Shown here piece by piece: positions 17,090 through 25,820 of a stretch of 35,884 bases of DNA. The notes beneath the pieces are model-generated. The model ran no database searches, was not told the DNA's origin, and saw only the letters and a program-made list of their open reading frames with translations. The stretch is from Pirellulales bacterium. GTDB taxonomy: Bacteria; Planctomycetota; Planctomycetia; Pirellulales; Thermoguttaceae. The position numbers and the translations under genes were made by a program. Within the stretch, counting starts at the first letter, position 1, and each line of letters begins with the position of its first letter. The stretch is taken from the NCBI GenBank assembly GCA_016928165.1, contig JAFGLH010000165.1:1-35884 (forward strand), read 5' to 3'.

Positions 17090-19600
17090 TTACTCCCCGT
17101 CGGCCGCTTCCTGCTTTGTTGGGCGTGAATCTTGGTCGAGTATAACACGACCTTTGCCATTTTCGTCTTTTTCTATTGGAGCAGCCTGACCTATGGGAGA
17201 GGAGCCGCGATAGAACGTCATGCCGCCGTCGATCCAACCGGCCAGGGTCAGCGAGACCTCGGGCGTGGCGACCACCTCTTTCAATTTTTTCTTGATGGCT
17301 TGCTCAGCCTCTTCCAATGACAAGCCTTTGATTTCGGCCCGGCCGTACGCCGGCCCCAAGGCGATGGTCCCGGCCCGCTCGACCAGACATACGCCTTGGA
17401 TCGGCTGATCCAGCAGCGTCCCGGCCACATCAACAAACAGCAGGTCGCCGGGAGTGATCTTGTAGGGCGACTTCGGCATTGGAGCTTCCCGCCACTCGAG
17501 CGCGGGCGACTTGCCCGGATAGTCGGGCAGCGTGACCTGGACCTCGGGTTTTGCGAGGACTTTTGCCAACTGTTCGCGGACTGCCTTTTCCGCCTCTTCA
17601 ATCGTCAGCCCTTTGACATGCATACGTCCGTAGGCCGGACCCAAAGGCAGCGTGCCCGCATTTTCCACCAGAAAGAATCCGTCGATCGGCTGATCCAATA
17701 GCGTTCCCGCGACGCGGATGTGCAGCACGTCGAGAGGGGCGATTTTATATGGTTGCTTGGAAAATTCGGCTTTGTGCCACTTGCCTCCCCGTCGCGCCAG
17801 CGTGACTTGAACTTCCGCGTGTGTGACGGTCTTATTTAGTTGCTCGACGATCTTTTCCTCGGCTTTTTCAGCGTTGAGTCCGTTGATGTTTGCCCGGCCG
17901 TAGATCGGCCCCAGCGCGACGTCCCCGTCCGGTTCGACGATATAAAATCCGTCGATCGGTTGATCGATGAGCGTTCCCAGTGCGCGAATCTGGACCACGT
18001 CGAGCGGCTGGAAGGTGTCGGTCAACTGTAGGTCAGGCTGTGCCTGACTTGTTGGAGTATCAACGCTATCCGACGACGCTGTGTCAGGCACACCCTGACC
18101 TACGGGATTCAATGCCACGTTTTTGAACTCGACCCACTGGTATGGTCGAGCCTGGAAACGAAACTCCTTGACTTTCTTAAGTGGAAGGTTATGGAATGTA
18201 GCCGAGAACTGAACAATGTTTTCCACTGAGGGGGCCGATTGCCTGACGGGCGAATGTTCCTGCCTTTTGTCGTCTATGGCTATCAAGCGAGTCTGTTGGT
18301 CAACTTTGGCGTATGTGCCGTTAAAGACGAGACTGCCGTTCGCCTCCTCGATCGGTTCGGCGAAAATCACCTTCCAATAGGTGTTGCCGCGACGGGGGCC
18401 TGTCATCGTGGTAAAGCCCTGTATCGAGTTTGACTCGTAAATCGTCTCCCACGGCTCTGTTGCTATGCCAACCCGGATAACCGCTGCCCGGATGGATTTT
18501 GGATAGCACGCACAAACACAATAATAGCCTTTCCCCGGCTCACCGCTTGGTTTTTGCGATTCTCCTGTAGCCGAGCCTACACTGCCGGGAAATTCCCAGA
18601 CCGGCAACGAGGAGTGTTTTGGCAACCCGCGCGGGAGGATGACAAACTCGTAGGCTTGTTGTTTCTTCGTGGGAAAACAGCGGTTTCCGTCGATGTCAAA
18701 CGGCCCTTTTCCGCTCGGCAAACCGTCGGGCCGCCACCACGGCTGGCCTTTGGACGGATGGCGCGAGACGGCCACCAGTTCCACGCCCCCCTCGCCCGGC
18801 AGCCGGGCGATCCACGGGTTGCCGGGGGTTTGGGTGCTGTCCACTGCATCTTTACTTACGGGGAAGCTCGGTGAGCGTGGTATGAAAACGCTTGGTGGCC
18901 CATACCACACGACGATACCCAAAAACGATAAGACGACAAAGAGGCAAAGGCTTGAGATGATAACGGCGGTTTTTCCCGCAATCGATCGCCGTCCAAAGAT
19001 TCCGCAGAGAAAAGCGACAAATACAACCAAGGAAATAAGTCCCACGAATGTCCAGACAGGCAAATTCTTGCCATAAATTGCGGCAAGCAGTAGCGTGAGC
19101 GGTATTCCCGAAAGGTATAATACCAGAGCCGTGATTCCAATCGTTTTGTCTCTGCCGGTAATAGGCACGAGTGTGCCACTGGCTTTGCCGGTGCCGATAT
19201 GGGGTGCATCGGTGGGCTGAACATCGACTGGAGAGGCGGCACTGGTGGAGCCAGCTTTGTAGGGTGCGTGCAACGCACCGGGATCGTCGGACAAACCACT
19301 TTCATCGGTGCGTTTCACGCACCATACGGGCGTGGAGGCGATCGTCTCGACTTGGGTCTTCATCTCGCTCGCCTGCTGGTAGCGGCGTTGCGGCTCCCTT
19401 TCCATTGCGCGGAGGACCACCTCGTCCAGACGCACGTCGATTTGGACCTTCTTCGACGGCGGGGCGAAGCGGCCGACGGGCAACTCGCCGGTCAGCATCT
19501 GATAGAAGACCACGCCCAACGAATAGATGTCGGCGCGGTGATCGACCGTCAGCGGCCGGTCGATCTGCTCGGGGGCCATGTATTGCGGCGTGCCCATCAC
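17090..19600 (-). CDS. 5'-truncated Ser/Thr kinase fused to three Poly_export-like repeats
   Basis: The 836-residue frame starts (GTG) at VMGTPQYMAPEQ, the activation-segment end of a Hanks kinase. The N-lobe, HRD and DFG parts are absent. The matching frame upstream reads LTAAGQ and then meets a TAA within repeat DNA. The C-lobe (RADIYSLGVVFYQMLTGELP, LDEVVLRAMEREPQRRYQQA) ends near residue 95. Three membrane segments follow at about 149-173, 177-200 and 208-232, then a region with no family I recognise. At about 520-605, 615-692 and 710-787 lie three related repeats of the form DVLxIRVAGTLLDQPIDGFF..GPAYGR..GL..EEAEKAV, which resemble the polysaccharide-export (Wza-type) domain. The truncated kinase cannot phosphorylate. 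Two inverted-repeat pairs are read in frame inside it. Confidence 0.75.
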   Translation of the reverse strand: MMGTPQYMAPEQIDRPLTVDHRADIYSLGVVFYQMLTGELPVGRFAPPSKKVQIDVRLDEVVLRAMEREPQRRYQQASEMKTQVETIASTPVWCVKRTDESGLSDDPGALHAPYKAGSTSAASPVDVQPTDAPHIGTGKASGTLVPITGRDKTIGITALVLYLSGIPLTLLLAAIYGKNLPVWTFVGLISLVVFVAFLCGIFGRRSIAGKTAVIISSLCLFVVLSFLGIVVWYGPPSVFIPRSPSFPVSKDAVDSTQTPGNPWIARLPGEGGVELVAVSRHPSKGQPWWRPDGLPSGKGPFDIDGNRCFPTKKQQAYEFVILPRGLPKHSSLPVWEFPGSVGSATGESQKPSGEPGKGYYCVCACYPKSIRAAVIRVGIATEPWETIYESNSIQGFTTMTGPRRGNTYWKVIFAEPIEEANGSLVFNGTYAKVDQQTRLIAIDDKRQEHSPVRQSAPSVENIVQFSATFHNLPLKKVKEFRFQARPYQWVEFKNVALNPVGQGVPDTASSDSVDTPTSQAQPDLQLTDTFQPLDVVQIRALGTLIDQPIDGFYIVEPDGDVALGPIYGRANINGLNAEKAEEKIVEQLNKTVTHAEVQVTLARRGGKWHKAEFSKQPYKIAPLDVLHIRVAGTLLDQPIDGFFLVENAGTLPLGPAYGRMHVKGLTIEEAEKAVREQLAKVLAKPEVQVTLPDYPGKSPALEWREAPMPKSPYKITPGDLLFVDVAGTLLDQPIQGVCLVERAGTIALGPAYGRAEIKGLSLEEAEQAIKKKLKEVVATPEVSLTLAGWIDGGMTFYRGSSPIGQAAPIEKDENGKGRVILDQDSRPTKQEAADGE
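18028..18103. repeat. Inverted repeat pair inside the kinase-Poly_export gene
   Basis: The arm at 18028-18048 (starts GTAGGTCAGGCTGTG) is mirrored at 18083-18103 (ends CACCCTGACCTAC) with one mismatch in 21 bases and 34 bases between. It is translated in the linker before the first Poly_export-like repeat (VGQGVPDTASS ... SQAQPDLQL). Confidence 0.8.
19259..19327. repeat. Second inverted repeat pair inside the kinase-Poly_export gene
   Basis: The arm at 19259-19279 (GTAGGGTGCGTGCAACGCAC and one more base) is mirrored at 19307-19327 with 19 of 21 positions matching. It is translated directly after the kinase C-lobe as PVWCVKRTDES and GALHAPYKAG. Confidence 0.8.
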
Positions 19601-19623
19601 TTGGCCGGCGGCGGTTAGGTGAG

Positions 19624-19705
19624 GGGGATTAGGGATTGGGGATTAGACGATTCGCCCTCACCCCCGACCCCTCTCCCGCTTGCGGGAGAGGGGAGTAATA
19701 CTTTA
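19624..19705. repeat. Composite repeat at the kinase truncation point
   Basis: A GGATTAGGGATTGGGGATTAG tract (19624-19646, given approximately) is followed by CGCCCTCACCCCCGACCCC and a perfect hairpin CTCTCCCGC-TTGC-GGGAGAG to about 19695, then AGTAATACTTTAACAATCG. The tract matches the CCCTAATCCC run inside the FecR gene (about 35705-35738), and the hairpin matches copies at 7.2 and 16.9 kb. It lies exactly between the hppA stop and the first surviving codons of the truncated kinase. Confidence 0.8.
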
Positions 19706-19713
19706 ACAATCGT

Positions 19714-22413
19714 TTAGAAAATACCCAGTGCCGCGAGGCTGTAGCGGACGATCAGTCCGGCCACGACGACGCTGACCATGCTCATCAGCTTGATGAGGAT
19801 GTTGAGGCTCGGACCGCTGGTGTCTTTGAAGGGATCGCCGACCGTGTCGCCGACCACCGCCGCCTTGTGGGCGGGGGTTCCTTTGCCGCCGTGGGCGCCG
19901 GCCTCAATGTATTTCTTGGCGTTGTCCCAGGTGCCGCCGGCGTTGGCCATGAAGATCGCCATGCAGAAGCCGCAGGTCAACGCTCCGACCAGCAAGCCGA
20001 TCACGCCGGCCACGCCCAACAACAGCCCGACTATTACCGGAGTGGCCAAGCCGAGCACCGAGGGGACGATCATCTCCTTCTGCGCGGCCTTGGTGCTGAT
20101 GGCCACCGGGGCGGCGTAGTCGGGCTTTTCCGTGTAGTCCATGATGCCCGGCTTCTCGCGGAACTGGCGGCGGACCTCCTCGACCATGCCGAAGGCGGCC
20201 CGGCCGACCGCCTTCATCGTCAACGAGCAGAAGACGAACGTCGCCATCGCCCCGAGGAATACGCCCACCAATACCTTGGGATTCATCAGGTTGCAGGAGT
20301 AGTAAGTCATCCAGTCGATCATGTTGGCCGATTGGGTCGGCACCAATTCGGCGCCGGAGGCCGCGAACCGCGGCGCGCCGTCAACCTCGGCGATTATCTT
20401 TTCATCTAGCTTCACCGGGCCGGCCGAAACGTCCAATTTTTCCCAGGCGGATTTCACGCCTTCGTGCCGCACGTGAGCGGGCAAGGCCAGGTAGCTGACG
20501 AACGTTTTGTTCTTGCCCTCGCCGGCCACCTTGGCGATGTGTTGCGCGTTCAACTTGTAAAGACCAGGCTCGCTTGCCTCCAGCGCCGATTTGGCCCAGT
20601 GTCGATGGCCCATGCGGACCTCCTCGACGTAAGCGGCCAGCAGGGCCAGCGCGGTCAGGGCGGCCGAGCCTATGGCGAAGCCCTTGCCCGTGGCGGCGGT
20701 GGTGTTGCCCAGGCTGTCCAAGGCGTCGGTCCGCCGACGGACTTCCGGATCGAGTCCGGCCATTTCGGCGTTGCCGCCGGCGTTGTCGGCGATAGGCCCG
20801 TAGGCGTCGGTCGCCAGGGTAATGCCCAACGTGCTGAGCATGCCGACCGCGGCAATACCCACGCCATAGAGACCCATGGCAAACAGGTGGATGTCGTCGA
20901 ATTGCCAGCCGGCGGCGAAGCCGAAGGCCAGCAGCGTGGCGATGCTCACGGTGACCACGGGGACCCAAACGCTCTTCATGCCGTCGGCCAATCCGCCGAT
21001 GATGATCGTGGCCGGACCGGTCAGCGCCTGATCGGCCAGCCTCTTAGTCGGGGCGAATTCATCGCTTGTCGAGTATTCGGTCCACTTGCCGATGATCCAT
21101 CCGGCCAGCAGGCCGACGACCACGCTGGCCGAGACCCAAATGAAATCGTACAGCAAGACGTAGGTGAGTCCCACCGCGGCGACCACGATCAAAACGCTCG
21201 ACATGTTCACGCCGCGAGCCAGCGCTTTAAGCAATGTTTTTTGATCGGCTTTCTCTTCCGTACGGACCAAAAAGATGCCGAGGACCGAAAGAATGATTCC
21301 CACGCCGGCCATAGCCATCGGCAGGAACAGCGCGCGGAGCTGGAAGTCGAGAATCGCGGCGGCTTCGGACATGCCACCCGCGATTTTCGCCTTGACCGTC
21401 TCGGGCAACAGCTCTCCGCTGGCGAAGGCGGCCACGCCCAAAGCGGCAGTGGCCAAGATCGAGCCGCAATAGGATTCGTAGAGGTCGGCGCCCATGCCGG
21501 CCACGTCGCCGACGTTGTCGCCCACGTTGTCGGCGATTGTCGCCGGGTTGCGTTTGTCGTCTTCGGGTATGCCCGCCTCGACCTTGCCGACCAGGTCGGC
21601 GCCGACGTCGGCGGCCTTGGTGAAGATGCCCCCGCCGACCCGCGCGAAGAGCGCTTGGCTGCTGGCGCCCATGCCGAAGCAGAGCATGGTGACGGTGATC
21701 GAAACCAACCCGAGCGGTTCATATCCGAGCGAAGGAACGAGCCAGTAGAGAATGGCGAACCAAAGGGTGATGTCCAACAGTCCCAGCCCGACGACGGTAA
21801 GCCCCATCACCGCTCCGGCCCTGAAGGCGACTTGCAGACCTTGGTTCAATGATTTTTGCGCTCCGGCGGCGGTGCGGCTGCTGGCCCAGGTGGCCGTCTT
21901 CATGCCGAACCAACCGGCCAGACCGGAGAAGAAACCGCCGGTGAGGAAGGCGAACGGCACCCACTGGCTTTGTACGTGCAGGCCGAACGCCATCCAGGCC
22001 AAGAGCGCGGAAATGACGACGAAGAAGATCGCCACCACTTTATATTGTTGCCAGATATAGGCGTTGGCCCCGTCGCGGACGTGCGAGGCGATTTCGATCA
22101 TTTCTTCATTGCCCGGGTCGGCCGCCATCACCTTGCGGAAGAAGTGGACGGCAAACACCAACGCACAAATGGCGCCGACGAACGCAATCGCCCAGAAGAC
22201 GACGAACATTGCGTTGCCGGACAGCGGCGCGATCTTTTCGACGGCCGAGGCGTTGCCTGCGGCCGTGGGCGCGTCGGACGAGGCGACCGCAGACTGAGCG
22301 ACGGCCGGACTGGACCATACGGCGGCGGCCGCCACCGCCAAGCAAAACACACACAGCCAATACTTTAGCCGCCAAGATAATACATCTCCTCTGTCAACAA
22401 TTTCGAATCGCAT
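19714..22413 (-). CDS. hppA: Membrane-bound ion-pumping pyrophosphatase, K+-dependent type
   Basis: An 899-residue polytopic protein that couples PPi hydrolysis to H+ or Na+ transport. PPi/Mg sites are visible: DVGADLVGKVEAGIPEDD, DNVGDNVGDVAGMGADLYESY and the C-terminal GDTVGDPFKDTSGPSLNILI. GNTTAATGKGFAIGSA has Ala where K+-independent enzymes carry Lys, so it belongs to the K+-dependent group, many of which pump Na+. The start ATG has GAGGAG eight bases before it and begins MRFEIVDRGDVLSWRLKYWL, an N-terminal extension with a signal-like segment. About 90 extra residues (around 600-705) sit between two helices where most members have a short loop. That, plus the extension, explains the length over the usual 650-800. 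Probably its own transcription unit. Confidence 0.95.
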   Translation of the reverse strand: MRFEIVDRGDVLSWRLKYWLCVFCLAVAAAAVWSSPAVAQSAVASSDAPTAAGNASAVEKIAPLSGNAMFVVFWAIAFVGAICALVFAVHFFRKVMAADPGNEEMIEIASHVRDGANAYIWQQYKVVAIFFVVISALLAWMAFGLHVQSQWVPFAFLTGGFFSGLAGWFGMKTATWASSRTAAGAQKSLNQGLQVAFRAGAVMGLTVVGLGLLDITLWFAILYWLVPSLGYEPLGLVSITVTMLCFGMGASSQALFARVGGGIFTKAADVGADLVGKVEAGIPEDDKRNPATIADNVGDNVGDVAGMGADLYESYCGSILATAALGVAAFASGELLPETVKAKIAGGMSEAAAILDFQLRALFLPMAMAGVGIILSVLGIFLVRTEEKADQKTLLKALARGVNMSSVLIVVAAVGLTYVLLYDFIWVSASVVVGLLAGWIIGKWTEYSTSDEFAPTKRLADQALTGPATIIIGGLADGMKSVWVPVVTVSIATLLAFGFAAGWQFDDIHLFAMGLYGVGIAAVGMLSTLGITLATDAYGPIADNAGGNAEMAGLDPEVRRRTDALDSLGNTTAATGKGFAIGSAALTALALLAAYVEEVRMGHRHWAKSALEASEPGLYKLNAQHIAKVAGEGKNKTFVSYLALPAHVRHEGVKSAWEKLDVSAGPVKLDEKIIAEVDGAPRFAASGAELVPTQSANMIDWMTYYSCNLMNPKVLVGVFLGAMATFVFCSLTMKAVGRAAFGMVEEVRRQFREKPGIMDYTEKPDYAAPVAISTKAAQKEMIVPSVLGLATPVIVGLLLGVAGVIGLLVGALTCGFCMAIFMANAGGTWDNAKKYIEAGAHGGKGTPAHKAAVVGDTVGDPFKDTSGPSLNILIKLMSMVSVVVAGLIVRYSLAALGIF

Positions 22414-22757
22414 CGTTGTGGCTCCTCGACAAATATCTTTGGGCAGAATGGGCAGGTTGCCCCCACTCTCCACCCGTTAGGGCAATAAAACATACTATTC
22501 TGCCAAAATCCGCCGCTTTCCGCAAGGGCCGGACAGTGTTGTCAAGATATTGGCCAGTTGGCCCGGTGTGTATATACACGACGAGAAAGTGAGTCTGTTC
22601 GGTTTTTCCAAAGCCCCACAATTTAGCCCCCTCCCAGTTGACGGCTGGCTCCACCCTGGAGATACTTTCGGCTGTGTGAATGAATTCGATAATCCGGGGC
22701 CCCTTCCCTGATTCGTACAAAGTCGCATTCAAAAAAACTCAGCTACGAAAAAACCCC
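22414..22757. other. Intergenic region between hppA and the low-GC island
   Basis: A 344-base gap between divergent genes. It holds a perfect 12-base palindrome GTGTATATACAC at 22568-22579, which could be an operator, and no convincing gene. GC drops towards the right, marking the left border of the AT-richer island. No tRNA or integrase gene was recognised at this border. Confidence 0.5.
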
Positions 22758-23648
22758 ATGAGCGATCTACCAAACCTCACACCCGCGCAGGTCGCAGAAC
22801 TGATTCCGAATGCCTGCAACATTGAGCGCGTTAATGACGGCGGTCAGAAAGTCGTGTTCAAAGGGATTATTGGGGGAACGCAGTACGCCCTAAAGTTTGG
22901 CAAGGTGCCCGTACTACCAGAGGATATGGAAGGTGAAGAGTTCTCGATGAGCGACGTCGCCGTTCGAGCTAAACGCGAAGTGGAGACAATGCGTGACTGC
23001 AACTCCCCGTACATGGTCAAACTTGGCCCGATCGGTTTGCAGTTTGCCACAGTCAACAATCAGGCAGTCCTCTACTTTTCTGAGGAGTTTATTTGTGGAC
23101 ACAACCTGAACGATATTTTACAGCACGATGGAAGAATCCTTTCTACAGAAGTCGTAAAGTTGGGACTCCATGCGACTGATGCCATCAAGGCACTTTGGAA
23201 GCTAGGTAAAGTTCACCGAGACATCAAGCCGGGCAATATCATGCGGCGCGACTCTGATGGAGAATATGTTTTGTTGGATGCTGGACTGGCTTTCGACGTT
23301 GTGGGGGAATCGCTAAGCATTGGCCCGGTTGGCACACCGCCCTACTTCTCGCCAGAACAGTTTGACTTCAGCAATCGCCGCACCGTAATGGACTTCCGAT
23401 CAGATCTGTTCTCCTTGGGTGTGACCATGTATGAGATGGCCACCAGTCAACATCCGTTTTGGACACGGGGAGAGACTTCCCGGTCCCTATTCAACAAGAT
23501 TACGACACTGAACCCCAAACCACCGAAAGAGGTTGTTCTGGACTTTCCCGAGAAACTTAATGATATAATCATGCGGATGCTCGGAAAGGCCCCACACCTG
23601 CGTTATCGTCGATGTCAACAACTAATCGATGCCTTAAATGAGATATGA
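22758..23648 (+). CDS. Soluble Hanks-type Ser/Thr protein kinase (island gene 1)
   Basis: A 296-residue kinase with no membrane segment or extra domain. Gly-loop region NDGGQKVVFKG (26-36), Lys46 in YALKFG, catalytic loop VHRDIKPGN (152-160) and FSPEQF (197-202) are present. The DFG motif reads DAG (174-176), a change that keeps the metal-binding Asp. N-terminal residues 1-25 (LTPAQVAELIPNACNIERV) form a small helical lead. Codon use is clearly less GC-biased than in the flanking genes. The stop overlaps or nearly touches the start of the next gene, so both are probably translated together. A regulatory role for the downstream protein, or in phage defence, is possible, but nothing in the sequence proves it. 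No strong ribosome site precedes this ATG. Confidence 0.85.
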   Translation: MSDLPNLTPAQVAELIPNACNIERVNDGGQKVVFKGIIGGTQYALKFGKVPVLPEDMEGEEFSMSDVAVRAKREVETMRDCNSPYMVKLGPIGLQFATVNNQAVLYFSEEFICGHNLNDILQHDGRILSTEVVKLGLHATDAIKALWKLGKVHRDIKPGNIMRRDSDGEYVLLDAGLAFDVVGESLSIGPVGTPPYFSPEQFDFSNRRTVMDFRSDLFSLGVTMYEMATSQHPFWTRGETSRSLFNKITTLNPKPPKEVVLDFPEKLNDIIMRMLGKAPHLRYRRCQQLIDALNEI

Positions 23649-23655
23649 GTCAGTT

Positions 23656-24861
23656 ATGGCAGTCTACATTCAACACGGTCACGGCAGGTCAGACAAAATC
23701 ACCACGGCCCTTGATGCTAGGTCGGTGGACGGAGTCATATTCGGGGCGCGAAACGAAAAACCAGATAACCTTCTCGCATACATCAAACCAATTCGTAGTG
23801 ACTACAAGGACTGTGAATTGCTTTTCGATCCGCAGTTCTACGTGAGTACGCTCACGCCGCCCAACGATCGGTATCTTCCAGAGTATCCCTACTACGAATC
23901 TGGCAGGAGTGCAAGTGACTTCACTGGGGTGCGCCGCGTCCGGCGGTATGCAGAGGACACCCTGAAGTTCCAGGTTGATATGGGCGTCAGCGCCCTTCTT
24001 TCTCCAACAGTCATCTTCGATTCGTTTTCCGACCGATGGCATCAGATTGCGTTGAACCTGGCGGATGCCTCGCTCGAATACCATACCGGGCTAACGGCCC
24101 CGCCTCCCCTGTTGCTGAGCTTCGTGTTGGACGAGAAAGCACTCGCTGCTGCTGATGAAGTCAACCGCTTTTTGGATGCGGTAACCCAGGATGAATGGCA
24201 TGTGAAGGGATTCTACTTTATTGTTGACAGGAGAGAAAAGACCTACAATCAAAGAGTTGAGTCGTCGTGTCTTGCTCAATATCTCTACTTGGTTTATGTC
24301 CTCAGTCAACTCAATGACCTGCGGGTCATTTGTGGTTACACCGATTTTGTGGGGATTCCATTGAGAGCAGCCGGTGCACATGCCTTCGCAACCGGATGGC
24401 ATCATTCTCTTCGACAATTCCATCGAGGAAACTTTATAAAACGAAGACCTGGGGGCCAGCCGGCCCGGGAACGATATTCTTCTGGTCCCCTCTTCAACTC
24501 GATTCTTATGAACGAATTGCAGGACATTTTCGAGGTTGGACAACTTAATGAGGTTTTGTCTAATGTTCTACTCGACGATATAATCATGTCCGCTTCCAAT
24601 CCCGAGGGTGCAAATTGGACAAAGGGCGTGTCTCAGCAGCATCACTGGCAAAGTCTCGGCGCGATGGATGAACGTCTTTCTGGAAACGTAAAAACCGACT
24701 TGTCAAATACGATTAGGTGGCTGCGAGACGCCGATGGCCTGTATAAGCAGCTTGCGGCAGAAGGCGTGCAATTCGATCGCAACAGCGGTCGAGACCACAT
24801 CGAAGGGTGGTTGAAGGCGATCGGTGAGTTTCAGCAAATGGCAAGGCCCACCTCATCCTGA
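23656..24861 (+). CDS. Unrecognised protein, possibly a TIM-barrel enzyme (island gene 2)
   Basis: About 401 residues; I do not recognise the family. The start may be this ATG or one at 23638 that overlaps the kinase stop by 11 bases. A series of strand-like segments alternates with helices: VYIQHGHG, GVIFGARN, CELLFDPQFY, ALLSPTVIF, PPLLLSFVLDE, VKGFYFIVDR and LRVICGYTDFV, the last followed by GIPLRAAGAHAFATGW. That order, ending in a Gly-rich segment, is what a (beta/alpha)8 barrel looks like, so an enzyme on a nucleotide or other phosphate ligand is a fair guess. There is no signal peptide or membrane span. It is coupled to the kinase before it, and its 3' end overlaps the convergent next gene by 31 bases. 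Confidence 0.75.
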   Translation: MAVYIQHGHGRSDKITTALDARSVDGVIFGARNEKPDNLLAYIKPIRSDYKDCELLFDPQFYVSTLTPPNDRYLPEYPYYESGRSASDFTGVRRVRRYAEDTLKFQVDMGVSALLSPTVIFDSFSDRWHQIALNLADASLEYHTGLTAPPPLLLSFVLDEKALAAADEVNRFLDAVTQDEWHVKGFYFIVDRREKTYNQRVESSCLAQYLYLVYVLSQLNDLRVICGYTDFVGIPLRAAGAHAFATGWHHSLRQFHRGNFIKRRPGGQPARERYSSGPLFNSILMNELQDIFEVGQLNEVLSNVLLDDIIMSASNPEGANWTKGVSQQHHWQSLGAMDERLSGNVKTDLSNTIRWLRDADGLYKQLAAEGVQFDRNSGRDHIEGWLKAIGEFQQMARPTSS

Positions 24862-25529
24862 TTGAGCAATAGGCCCAATGCACGGATGAAGCAAGTGCGC
24901 GAAATCGGCTCTCGTTTCACTGAAGGTAAAATCCTTTGGAAACGCCCGTCGGTATCGTGCGCTATCAGTCCAACATTGAATCGCCGGAAATGTTCCAGCG
25001 CTCCGTTTACACGTTGTACCGCTTTTACTGGCATAACGACAAACACGCGATGCGAGAACGTCCTATATCGCTTAGCTTGGTAGAATGCCCGCTTCCAGTT
25101 GTCGAGTTTGAACTCAAACGAACATATTTCGATCTGCGGCATAGCGAATTGAGGCCCCAACACGTATCGACCATCGCCCAAGTCCCTGACAAGTCCAGCA
25201 TTGATAAGTTCTTCCAGCCAGCGTCGAAACGTCGGGAGGGCAACTCCTGACCGCGCGTGCAATAGAGATTCCCGTCGAACAGACCGTGGCTTGAGTGCAC
25301 CGAGAATACGACTACAAGCAGGCTGTTGGAGCAACTCGGCTGTATTAAGCTGTATGCCCTCAGGCCAGTTACAGGTAATACCGGCCCAGACCCAATCTGC
25401 CCGCCCCTCTGAACAGGTGCTTTCCAGCGCAGTCTTAACTCGCCTTTTTGGGCCTGGGCGAGACCATAAGGTGGGTCGGGCGTGTTTCAAGAAGCTTTGT
25501 CGAAGTTCTTCTTCCGAGGGAAATTGCAT
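24831..25529 (-). CDS. Putative PD-(D/E)XK nuclease-like protein with winged helix (island gene 3)
   Basis: A 232-residue protein. Residues about 78-125 (LGALKPRSVRRESLLHARSG and on to LVRDLGDGRYVLG) look like a winged helix-turn-helix. Directly after it comes IEICSFEFKLDNWKRAFYQA, then KRYRTFSHRVFVVMP. An E-x-K on a strand (E139, K141), then a helix with QA and Tyr, then a VVMP strand is the pattern of PD-(D/E)XK nuclease folds. D45 in EGRADWVWAG before the winged helix could be the missing acidic residue, which would make the winged helix an insertion in the nuclease fold. Catalysis is therefore possible but unproven. It is convergent with island gene 2, and its base composition matches the island. 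Confidence 0.7.
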   Translation of the reverse strand: MQFPSEEELRQSFLKHARPTLWSRPGPKRRVKTALESTCSEGRADWVWAGITCNWPEGIQLNTAELLQQPACSRILGALKPRSVRRESLLHARSGVALPTFRRWLEELINAGLVRDLGDGRYVLGPQFAMPQIEICSFEFKLDNWKRAFYQAKRYRTFSHRVFVVMPVKAVQRVNGALEHFRRFNVGLIAHDTDGRFQRILPSVKREPISRTCFIRALGLLLNQDEVGLAIC

Positions 25530-25781
25530 CGTGCCGACATCCTGGACCAGACACTTCGATCTTCAATCTCATTCAGTGCAATCGGCTAATATCTGTAACG
25601 AATTCCACTACTTATGTCCAGGACATCAAAAAAATAGTGTCACAAGGTAGTCTCATGGGCATAAAGGTTGTTGATTCCGAACACAAGTGAGAAAAGCCAC
25701 AAACAAACCACCCATAAGTGTATCGCTTCAGGCATCACAGGTCAACCGTCATGTCGCCTTTCCATATCGTCCGATGGCGAA

Positions 25782-25787
25782 TATAAT
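25782..25787 (+). promoter_or_regulatory. Sigma-70 type promoter for prfB
   Basis: A perfect TATAAT lies here, with TTTCCA at 25759-25764 as a -35 box (4 of 6) at a 17-base spacing. The start would be near 25794, leaving a short leader before the prfB ATG at 25821. The 250 bases before this, back to the island's last gene, show no other feature. Confidence 0.55.
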
Positions 25788-25820
25788 GCCGCATGGAATG
25801 TTTTTTTCAGGAAACTCATC

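Noticed and set aside
20464-21852. 462-codon plus-strand open frame over hppA
   Set aside because: Antisense shadow of a membrane protein; every conserved pyrophosphatase motif is on the minus strand.
25530-25780. Possible small gene between the island and prfB
   Set aside because: Frames here overlap each other without a ribosome site or protein-like sequence; only the prfB promoter is supported.
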